A stretch of DNA of 6,685 nucleotides from MGNI01 sp964353875. Lineage in GTDB: Bacteria > Chloroflexota > Anaerolineae > Anaerolineales > E44-bin32. Position 1 is the stretch's first letter; each line of letters opens with the position of its first letter. Below the pieces are notes generated by a model. It ran no database searches. It was not told where the DNA came from and was given only the letters and a program-made list of their open reading frames with translations. Below, in pieces: positions 1-5,682 of this stretch. The translations under genes and the position numbers were made by a program. Where the stretch lies: NCBI GenBank assembly GCA_964353875.1, contig CAYGXU010000148.1:1-6685 (forward strand), written 5' to 3'.

Positions 1-2
1 CG

Positions 3-1091
3 TCTCCTCTGGCTTCTCCGTCACGAGAAATCGCCATGGGCGCTCATTTGCGTCCGACCATACATTACGGCAATGAAGTCAAGGACTTCAACGACCTGGT
101 CGGCAAGAATATCGCTATCGTCATGTATTTCCTTGATTGGACTGGAGTTCCTCCGAGTCAGGCATTTGATCCATTCCTGGTGAACCAGATCCAGAGTGAA
201 ATCACGGATCCCAATGAAAAGCCGGTGGTCATGCTGACCTGGCAGCCGATGAAGCAGAATAACTCTTTCGGGTGCACACAAACCTATAATGGGATCATCC
301 CTCCTGCGGATATCATCGCTGGGAATTGTGATGCCTATATCACGCAATTCGCACTTGAAATCAAAGCCAGATCAGAGCGATTTCTGATTCGCTTTGCGCA
401 TGAGATGAACATCTCCGACTCGATCTGGTGGCCAGGTCATTTCGGTGGGGATGCCTCTCTCTATGTTCAAATGTATCGACATGTTTACGATGTGTTCACC
501 ACCCAGGACGTCCCCAATGCAGAATGGCTCTGGTCGCCCAATTATGCCAGCTATCCTGCAGACGCCTGGAATAACCTGCATAACTACTATCCAGGAGATG
601 CTTATGTCGATTGGATCGGTTTGAGCGGCTATAATTGGTATGTCAGTCCAGGTCATAATCAACCATGGCAATCTTTTGAGGCGCTTTTTGATAGCGTTTT
701 GGAAGATTTGGCCTGCAATTACGCCAAGCCCCAAATCATCGCCGAGATAGGATCGGTCGAAGGAGGCGGGACTGTCCCCACTAAAGCGGAATGGATTCTT
801 GATGCCTACCAGAAAGCGGAGAATTATCCTTTCTTACGGGCGATTGTGTGGTTTAATGATTACGCTTATGCCAGCCCAAGTGCAGCGGACTTTCGAGTGA
901 CAACCAGCACGGCTCAGGATGGATCGGTAAGCCCCCTTCCATCCGACACGCAGGCGTGGACCAATGCCTATAATCTCGCGCTATCCGATTCGACCTATAC
1001 TTCTGTCTTACCTGCTCTTTTGGATGCGACACCGACCAGCACATTTTGCGGGTTCACTGACAATCTCTACTTGCCGATCATCTGTAAATGA
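3..1091 (+). CDS. Glycoside hydrolase family 26-like protein (beta-mannanase type), 5' partial
   Basis: The product is a (beta/alpha)8 retaining glycosidase of the GH26 type. The frame is open to the left edge, so the true start (probably with a signal peptide) lies outside. The in-frame ATG at 36 has no convincing ribosome binding site and sits just before the conserved domain, so I treat it as internal. Numbering from that ATG (351 residues), the likely acid/base is Glu123 in RFAHEMN, with the His-Glu pair typical of GH26. The likely nucleophile is Glu237 in IIAEIGS. Other family-like segments are VVMLTWQP (64-71), AEWLWSPN (162-169) and IGLSGYNWY (194-202). The mannanase-like HEMNG.W context is altered to HEMNISDSIWW, so the substrate is open: GH26 includes mannanases, lichenases and beta-1,3-xylanases. 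No carbohydrate-binding module follows. The C-terminus ends in NLYLPIICK. It overlaps the next glycosyltransferase gene by 4 bases, which suggests a role in trimming or releasing the polysaccharide made by this locus. The family call is strong; the substrate is unknown. Confidence 0.85.
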   Translation, partial: SPLASPSREIAMGAHLRPTIHYGNEVKDFNDLVGKNIAIVMYFLDWTGVPPSQAFDPFLVNQIQSEITDPNEKPVVMLTWQPMKQNNSFGCTQTYNGIIPPADIIAGNCDAYITQFALEIKARSERFLIRFAHEMNISDSIWWPGHFGGDASLYVQMYRHVYDVFTTQDVPNAEWLWSPNYASYPADAWNNLHNYYPGDAYVDWIGLSGYNWYVSPGHNQPWQSFEALFDSVLEDLACNYAKPQIIAEIGSVEGGGTVPTKAEWILDAYQKAENYPFLRAIVWFNDYAYASPSAADFRVTTSTAQDGSVSPLPSDTQAWTNAYNLALSDSTYTSVLPALLDATPTSTFCGFTDNLYLPIICK

Positions 1092-2431
1092 AACTTCTTC
1101 TCGTTGCTAACGGATATCCACCCACCGCCTATGGTGGGGTTGAAATCTATGTCTCTAGCATTGCCACGGAACTGCTATCGAAGGGGCATACAGTCGCTGT
1201 CTTTTGTCGCGAAGCGAATGAACACCTGCCGGATGGCCATGTGTTAACCGAACAGAATGGGGGATTTCGTATTATCCGCGTGGTGAATGACTACAAGACC
1301 ATCTCATCCATCGTGGAGACTTATCTCGACTCGAACATCAAGCGGATCTTTGCAGAGTGGCTTCAAACTGAAGCACCCGACGTGATTCATTTTAATCATT
1401 GGATTGCTCTCTCGGCGGACTTGCCCAGCATCGCGGTTCGGGCAGGCATCCCCAGCGTTGCAACACTTCACGATTATTGGGCGATTTGCCAACGCGTCCA
1501 TCTATTGGATTGGCAAGGAAGGCGATGCCTGGGCCCTATGCAAGGAGGGGATTGCTTTCAATGTGTACTGAAGCATGGCTTTCAAAGGCAGTGGCTGAGA
1601 ATACCTTTTCAAGTGTTGAAACGATTCCTTAAAGGCTCTGGGAAATCTAGAGTTAAGCAATTACTCAAGTGGAAATCAGATAGTTCTGGGTTCTTATCAG
1701 GGACGAGATTGGATTTCGCTGAACGGGCGGAAGTATTTCATGATAACCTGGGTCTCTGCAAAAGCATCCTGGCGCCTTCTGAATTCGTCCGGAATATTTT
1801 TCGTGCGAATGATTACAAGGATTTCGATATCCGAGTATTGCCATTAGGAATCGAATCTGTTTCTCGAAGCGATCCCAAAACTTGCATCCCTGGTAAGTTG
1901 AGGATTGCTTTCATTGGTACCCTGACGCCTGGCAAGGGGGCTCATATCTTAGTTGCCGCCATGCAGGACATCCCAGAGGAGGACCTTGAGTTGAAGCTCT
2001 ATGGCCGTGCAGATGTCGACCCGGTCTATGCAAATCGGCTGCTTCGAAGAATAGAGAACGATGCGCGCATCTCGTATGCGGGAGCGTTCACGCCCCAGCA
2101 AAAGGGAGAGATCTATGGAGCCATCGATATCCTGGTTGCGCCTTCTTTGGTCGATGAGAGTTTTTCAATTGTGGCGCGCGATGCATTGGCCAGAGGCATC
2201 CCTGTCATCGCTTCAGATGCAGGCGCTCTGTCAGAGATCATAGAACATGGAGTGAACGGTTTCCTGTTTCAGCCGGGGGATCACTTATCATTGTCAAAAT
2301 ACCTCAGGGATTTCGCTCGTTATCCAGTTGCGCTTCACCAGCTCCGGGCGCCCGGTTCTTTGAATATTATTTCTATTCAGGAACATGTTCGGCACCTACT
2401 TGCGATCTATGAACGTATATTGGAAAAGTGA
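1088..2431 (+). CDS. GT4-type (GT-B fold) glycosyltransferase with Cys-rich motif
   Basis: This 447-residue protein is a GT-B retaining glycosyltransferase, expected to move a sugar from a nucleotide donor to a growing glycan at the cytoplasmic side of the membrane. The N-terminal Rossmann domain opens with MKLLLVANGYPPTAYGGVEI, containing the glycine-rich acceptor-side loop of GT4 enzymes. LHDYW (127-131) is followed by four cysteines (134, 147, 156, 159), a pattern seen in a GT4 subgroup. Residues 164-210 form a basic, probably helical insert that may touch the membrane. The donor domain starts near 270 (LRIAFIGTLTPGKG). The donor-site E-x7-E motif reads E357...D365 (ESFSIVARD), so the second Glu is Asp. 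The following IPVIASDAG and GVNGFLFQPGD segments are normal. The ATG overlaps the preceding stop (ATGA) and has no clear ribosome binding site, which points to translational coupling with the hydrolase. Donor and acceptor sugars cannot be told. The stop is followed at once by an 8-bp palindrome, CCTCGAGG (2432-2439). Confidence 0.93.
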   Translation: MKLLLVANGYPPTAYGGVEIYVSSIATELLSKGHTVAVFCREANEHLPDGHVLTEQNGGFRIIRVVNDYKTISSIVETYLDSNIKRIFAEWLQTEAPDVIHFNHWIALSADLPSIAVRAGIPSVATLHDYWAICQRVHLLDWQGRRCLGPMQGGDCFQCVLKHGFQRQWLRIPFQVLKRFLKGSGKSRVKQLLKWKSDSSGFLSGTRLDFAERAEVFHDNLGLCKSILAPSEFVRNIFRANDYKDFDIRVLPLGIESVSRSDPKTCIPGKLRIAFIGTLTPGKGAHILVAAMQDIPEEDLELKLYGRADVDPVYANRLLRRIENDARISYAGAFTPQQKGEIYGAIDILVAPSLVDESFSIVARDALARGIPVIASDAGALSEIIEHGVNGFLFQPGDHLSLSKYLRDFARYPVALHQLRAPGSLNIISIQEHVRHLLAIYERILEK

Positions 2432-2540
2432 CCTCGAGGCGTAGGGTGAAGTGAAGTGCGTTTGATTAATCTGCCTTGATGACAATGACGGCTCTATTAA
2501 TCTGAAAATGAAGCCTGGAATATTGGAGACGAATTTACCC

Positions 2541-2662
2541 GTCATTCTGGGCGGAACGAAGTGGAGCGAAGAATCCCTCAGATGATCCCTTTAAATAGCA
2601 AAATCTCAGGGTCCTTCGTCGCGGGGTATCCTAAGCGAAGCTGAAGGGCTCCTTAGGATGAC
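2541..2662. repeat. Palindromic MITE/REP-like intergenic element
   Basis: The element begins GTCATTCT (2541-2548) and ends AGGATGAC (2655-2662); these are inverted repeats matching at 7 of 8 positions. Inside the left end is a 10-bp near-tandem repeat, GGAACGAAGT GGAGCGAAGA (2553-2572). An imperfect hairpin pairs 2567-2583 (CGAAGAATCCCTCAGAT) with 2603-2618 (ATCTCAGGGTCCTTCG). A second, perfect 8-bp stem pairs ATCCTAAG (2628-2635) with CTTAGGAT (2652-2659). The TCATTCTG...CGAAGAATC pattern resembles dispersed non-coding palindromic repeats common in intergenic DNA of some environmental bacteria (from memory). There is no open frame and no evident target-site duplication. The element may act as a transcript-end hairpin after the upstream gene. 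Only one copy lies in the window, so mobility is not shown. Confidence 0.6.
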
Positions 2663-2786
2663 ATCATTATGCATAACTTTTATGCCTTGCGGTGGCGGTT
2701 GACTACCATGAGTGGCTACTCAGCAAGTAATTACACTAAAAGAAACGATTCCGGTGTAGAGTTAGAAGCAGAAATCAGTCCCGGCA

Positions 2787-2792
2787 TATAAT
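2787..2792 (+). promoter_or_regulatory. Possible -10 box (TATAAT) for the downstream GT2 gene
   Basis: This is a perfect TATAAT hexamer, 80 bases before the ATG at 2873. The expected -35 region (about 2763-2769, TAGAAGC) matches TTGACA poorly and no TGn extension is present. The call therefore rests on the -10 box and its place in a non-coding gap. Transcription from it would begin near 2799, just before the leader hairpin. Confidence 0.3.
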
Positions 2793-2803
2793 TTCTTGTA
2801 AGA

Positions 2804-2836
2804 TGATAGATTGCACTTAACCGACTAGTTCTATCA
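2804..2836 (+). promoter_or_regulatory. Inverted repeat in the leader of the GT2 gene
   Basis: TGATAGA (2804-2810) and TCTATCA (2830-2836) are exact inverted repeats of 7 bases separated by 19 bases. Placed just after the expected transcription start, they could form a 5'-leader stem-loop or an operator. The long loop makes either role uncertain and no riboswitch class is recognised. Confidence 0.25.
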
Positions 2837-2861
2837 CGCTTCTCATGACATGGAATGCAAT

Positions 2862-2869
2862 AGGAAAAG
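2862..2869 (+). promoter_or_regulatory. Ribosome binding site (AGGAAAAG) fixing the ATG at 2873
   Basis: AGGA at 2862-2865 lies 7 bases before the ATG. An in-frame TAG at 2861-2863 rules out any start further upstream, so the ATG at 2873 is well supported. It is the best Shine-Dalgarno site that directly precedes a gene in this window. Confidence 0.65.
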
Positions 2870-2872
2870 ATC

Positions 2873-4411
2873 ATGAGTTCTGGGAATGCCCTGGTTTATC
2901 GGGTTTCGTCGAATATCACGCTGATCTCTTCTCACCCTCGACCCGTGATCGAGCTTCCAACAGGCGGTAGGGTTGCACTTGATCGGAGAGTTCATGCCCT
3001 CATGGAATATACTCATGGGAAGAATTATAAGGAGATCGTTGAGGGTTTTGATGTTGTCGATGCGGAAAGGGTTTTCATCCCCACTGCGATCGCGTGTTTA
3101 GTGGAAGCTGGCCTTCTAATCCGATCAAGCAAAACGCAAAATAAACTTCCCAGGAGGGAAGTGGGGGAATCCAAGGTCTCTATAGTGATCGTGACTCACA
3201 ATGACCGATCCTGGCTCGAGATTTGCCTAGACAGTATTTACGCACAGACCCATCCGCCGAAGGCTATCGTGATTGTGGACAATTCTTCGACGGATGGCAC
3301 AGCGGATTGGATCAGAAATAACCATCCTCAAGTGAATTTGATCGAATGTGATGAAAAGGTTCCGTATGCCCGGGCAGTGAACAGGGGGATGGAAACGATA
3401 AACAGTGAGTATTCGTTAATCTTGAATCCGGATGTCCGGCTGGAAGAAAGCGCGCTGGCGGAATTGATGGCGGTGGCAAAGGAAAAGCCTCTGTGCGCTG
3501 CGGTTGTTCCCAAATTGAGACTTTTGCATTCCCCAGCTTTTCTCAATGGGCTGGGCAATCGTGTCGCCCCCTTTGTCTGGGGTGTGGATAATGGATTGGG
3601 ACATCTTGATCTAGGCCAATTTGACCACTGGAAAAACGTACCCTCAGCTTGTTTCGCAGCCACGTTGATCCCTCGATCAGCTTGGGAAAGCGTAGGTCCC
3701 CTAGATGAGGGGTTTCCGATGTACTACGAGGACAGCGAATGGTCTTACCGGGCGCGTCTTCTTGGTTATGAAATTCGCGTAGCGCCAAAATCAGTCGTTT
3801 ATCATGCCTTTGGATTTAGAAAAGGAACCACGGTAGGAGAAGATCAAGAAAGTCAGAAGATCCGTGACGTGACTTATGGACGTCTTCGCTTTACCGTTAT
3901 GATCGTTTCGAAAGGTAGACTGCTTCGGTTCCTATTCAGTTATTCGATCGCGGATGGGTTCAAGATACTGCAGGCCATCATCAAAGGCCAATGTAGCTCG
4001 ATTCTTGCTTATCCTCAAGCATGGGCGCGGTTTATCATGGATTTGGCGCAAATCATCCAACGACGTAAGATGTTCCGGGATCGGCTCGAGGATTCCGATG
4101 CGGATCTCTTTTCTCTGCAAAGGGATATGCCAATCCCGCTTATCTGGAATGGAATGCCTCTACTTACTTGGGATAGCATCATTCATGCCTACTATCCTGT
4201 GTTCGCTTCGGATTGTATTCGAGCATTGCCGGAAAGGATGGAGCAGACGATCCTGGATCAAGCTGATGAAAAGAAAGCCGAAGCAATGCCTGCTGCCATT
4301 CTTCGATTCGGATGCCTGAAACGGGCATGGCGTGTTCTCCGCCATGAGGGATTGAGGATGTTCTTCTGGTGGACGCGTCAACGCATGCAATGGCGCCTCT
4401 CCAGGGTTTAG
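2873..4411 (+). CDS. GT2 glycosyltransferase (rhamnosyltransferase-like) with N-terminal PqqD/RRE-like domain
   Basis: This 512-residue protein has three parts. Residues about 20-85 look like a PqqD/RRE-type winged helix: VIELPTGGRVALD, then HALMEYTHGKNYKEIVEGF, ending LVEAGLLIR. This matches the usual PqqD pattern of a beta-hairpin, a 'G.t..EI' helix and an 'L...GLL' end. Residues about 101-315 form a GT-A inverting transferase: VSIVIVTHN (102-110), VDNSSTDGT (135-143), metal/donor motif NPD (185-187), likely catalytic base in YYED (Asp287, with Glu286), and the family His311. The usual ED.D reads EDSE. Rhamnosyltransferases of the WbbL/RfbF type share this layout, but the sugar is unproven. 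Residues about 335-512 are a basic, partly hydrophobic tail without a recognised domain; it may dock to the membrane. The start is fixed by a good ribosome binding site and an upstream in-frame stop. The GT2 call is strong; the PqqD-like call is by eye only. Confidence 0.92.
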   Translation: MSSGNALVYRVSSNITLISSHPRPVIELPTGGRVALDRRVHALMEYTHGKNYKEIVEGFDVVDAERVFIPTAIACLVEAGLLIRSSKTQNKLPRREVGESKVSIVIVTHNDRSWLEICLDSIYAQTHPPKAIVIVDNSSTDGTADWIRNNHPQVNLIECDEKVPYARAVNRGMETINSEYSLILNPDVRLEESALAELMAVAKEKPLCAAVVPKLRLLHSPAFLNGLGNRVAPFVWGVDNGLGHLDLGQFDHWKNVPSACFAATLIPRSAWESVGPLDEGFPMYYEDSEWSYRARLLGYEIRVAPKSVVYHAFGFRKGTTVGEDQESQKIRDVTYGRLRFTVMIVSKGRLLRFLFSYSIADGFKILQAIIKGQCSSILAYPQAWARFIMDLAQIIQRRKMFRDRLEDSDADLFSLQRDMPIPLIWNGMPLLTWDSIIHAYYPVFASDCIRALPERMEQTILDQADEKKAEAMPAAILRFGCLKRAWRVLRHEGLRMFFWWTRQRMQWRLSRV

Positions 4412-4465
4412 CAGCCATCCAGGGCGAATGATAAGTCGAATGTCAAAGTCAGATCGATAGGCAGT

Positions 4466-4549
4466 ATGAAGAAAAAAATGAACCATAAGATGTCTCTTTC
4501 CGCTCTTATCCCTGTTCAATGGTTATTCGAAAATGCGAATTGGGATTGA
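4466..4549 (+). CDS. Possible 27-codon leader ORF overlapping the next gene start
   Basis: An ATG at 4466 opens a frame encoding MKKKMNHKMSLSALIPVQWL plus seven more residues, stopping at 4547-4549. It runs 17 bases past the ATG at 4533 of the next gene, in another frame. A weak AGG (4459-4461) precedes it. Because the downstream gene has no ribosome binding site of its own, this ORF could deliver ribosomes to it by coupling. It could equally be chance; no homology is recognised. Confidence 0.2.
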   Translation: MKKKMNHKMSLSALIPVQWLFENANWD

Positions 4550-5657
4550 TGCCAGCCCATTGCCGCTTCGCCCCTTGGGCGCGGGTATCTATATCATCGA
4601 ACTACTGAACTCCTTATCGCAGATGGAGGTGGAGGATGAGATCCTCGTTTACCTGCAAGAGGACCGGATGAACTTGCTCGATTTGTCGTCGGAGTGCAAT
4701 ATCAAAATCCGGCTCATCGCAAAGAAATCCATCGCATCACGTGTATTGTGGGAGCAAATTGAATTGCCAGGATTGGCGAAGCGAGATCACTTAGATGTGC
4801 TGCATTCCATGCACTATACGCGACCATTATCCCTGCCTTGCTGTTCGCTGGTCACATTGCATGATTTGACCTTTTTCATCTTGCCCAGGCTACATACCCG
4901 GATAAAACGATCGTATTTCAGGATGATGACACGTTTGAGCGCCTCGAAAGCAGATGCACTGATTGCTGTATCCGAGAGTACGCGCAGGGATGCGATCCGT
5001 CTTCTCAAAATACCGATGGAGAGGATCATAACCATCCCCTTAGGCGTGAGTGAACAATTCAGAAAGATTGAGAATGGTGAGTTGCTGGATCACGCTAAAA
5101 AGAAATATCACTTGCCAGAGCAATTCCTCCTTTATGTTGGAACGATCGAGCCAAGGAAGAATCTGATCTCTCTCCTCAAGGCTTATGAGGGATTAGGGGG
5201 AGATGCATTTCCATATGACCTGGTTATCGTCGGTCCTATGGGTTGGATGGTTCGAGATGTGATCAACCGAATCACGAATTCGCCCTTCAAGAATCGCATC
5301 CACCGTATCGGCTACATCGATCGTGAGGATCTTCCAGCGTTATACAATCTGGCGTCAGTCTTCGTTTACCCTACACTTTACGAGGGATTTGGATTACCGC
5401 TGTTAGAAGCGATGGCTTGCGGAACGCCTGTGGTTACATCAAATACCTCTTCCTTACCTGAGATCATCGGGGATGCGGGATTGCTGGTATCCGCCCTTGA
5501 CGTTGAGGCAATTCGTGAGGCGATTAAAGCCATCGTTTTCGATCAAGAATATCATTTGAAATTATCTCAGGCGGGTCGGGCAAGGGCGGCGCACTTTTCC
5601 TGGCTTCAAACAGCCAGAAAGACATATGATTTGTACCGATCAGTTGCACTTCAATGA
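4533..5657 (+). CDS. GT4-type (GT-B fold) glycosyltransferase, canonical E-x7-E
   Basis: This 374-residue protein has the usual length for mannosyltransferase-like GT4 enzymes. It starts MRIGIDASPLPLRPLGAGIY, the standard N-terminal strand and glycine loop. TLHDLTFF (108-115) follows, then AVSESTRRD (145-153), then the donor-domain opening YVGTIEPRKN (201-210) with Arg208/Lys209 expected to contact the donor phosphates. YEGFGLPLLE (283-292) is an intact E-x7-E motif (Glu284, Glu292), followed by ACGTPVVTSNTSSLPE. It should transfer a sugar with retention, from a GDP- or UDP-sugar, to a lipid-linked or growing glycan in the cytoplasm. The start is supported by the family N-terminus and an in-frame TGA at 4479-4481 with no other ATG between. 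No Shine-Dalgarno is seen, so translation may be coupled to the short upstream ORF. It lies 121 bases after the GT2 gene and could share its transcript. The exact sugar is unknown. Confidence 0.94.
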   Translation: MRIGIDASPLPLRPLGAGIYIIELLNSLSQMEVEDEILVYLQEDRMNLLDLSSECNIKIRLIAKKSIASRVLWEQIELPGLAKRDHLDVLHSMHYTRPLSLPCCSLVTLHDLTFFILPRLHTRIKRSYFRMMTRLSASKADALIAVSESTRRDAIRLLKIPMERIITIPLGVSEQFRKIENGELLDHAKKKYHLPEQFLLYVGTIEPRKNLISLLKAYEGLGGDAFPYDLVIVGPMGWMVRDVINRITNSPFKNRIHRIGYIDREDLPALYNLASVFVYPTLYEGFGLPLLEAMACGTPVVTSNTSSLPEIIGDAGLLVSALDVEAIREAIKAIVFDQEYHLKLSQAGRARAAHFSWLQTARKTYDLYRSVALQ

Positions 5658-5682
5658 AGGAGGAAAAAACCCCCCTATGGTA
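5657..5682 (+). other. Convergent junction with orphan Shine-Dalgarno and A6C6 tract
   Basis: AAGGAGG (5657-5663) overlaps the stop of the GT4 gene, followed by six A (5664-5669) and six C (5670-5675). The next ATG (5677) is 13 bases away and opens only a 21-codon frame (to 5742) antisense to the convergent GT2 gene. CTATGG occurs twice (5675-5680, 5683-5688). No terminator hairpin is visible between the two convergent genes. The ribosome-binding sequence is what one expects before a downstream gene that is no longer there. Confidence 0.45.

Larger units (their letters stand above)
2432..2872. other. 441-base intergenic region without a supported gene
   Basis: No plausible coding frame is seen on either strand. 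From left to right it holds a CCTCGAGG palindrome right after the upstream stop, the short tandem GTGAAGTGAAGTG (2446-2458), and two copies of ATTAATCTG (2465-2473 and 2496-2504). Next come the large palindromic element at 2541-2662, a perfect TTATGCATAA palindrome (2667-2676) and a small TGAGT/ACTCA hairpin (2709-2722). A TATAAT box, a leader hairpin and the ribosome binding site of the next gene complete it. The gap separates the hydrolase-GT4 pair from the downstream GT2 gene, so the two parts probably form separate transcription units. No intrinsic terminator with a T-run is obvious; the palindromic element could serve in its place. Confidence 0.7.

Noticed and set aside
36..38. ATG at 36 as the true start of the hydrolase
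   Set aside because: No ribosome site, the same frame is open to the left edge, and an expected signal peptide would be missing.
372..734. 120-codon minus-strand open frame inside the hydrolase gene
   Set aside because: Antisense to a well-supported GH26-like domain; the translation shows no family features.
2628..2662. Intrinsic terminator after the first GT4 gene
   Set aside because: The 8-bp stem is perfect but the loop is long and no T-run follows on either side; better described as part of the palindromic element.
2699..2737. Promoter with TTGACT -35 at 2699-2704
   Set aside because: No acceptable -10 hexamer at 16-18 bases; the nearest TA-rich boxes are 21 or more bases away.
2845..2970. 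41-codon frame overlapping the start of the PqqD-like GT2 gene
   Set aside because: The gene has its own good ribosome binding site, and the frame has none and no protein-like features; most likely chance.
3328..3663. 111-codon minus-strand frame and nested smaller frames inside the GT2 core
   Set aside because: Lies opposite the conserved catalytic motifs; typical antisense shadow of a moderate-GC gene.
4160..4519. 119-codon minus-strand frame spanning the end of the GT2 gene and the gap to the GT4
   Set aside because: Mostly antisense to a coding region, no ribosome site or recognisable domain; the gap alone gives no coding signal.
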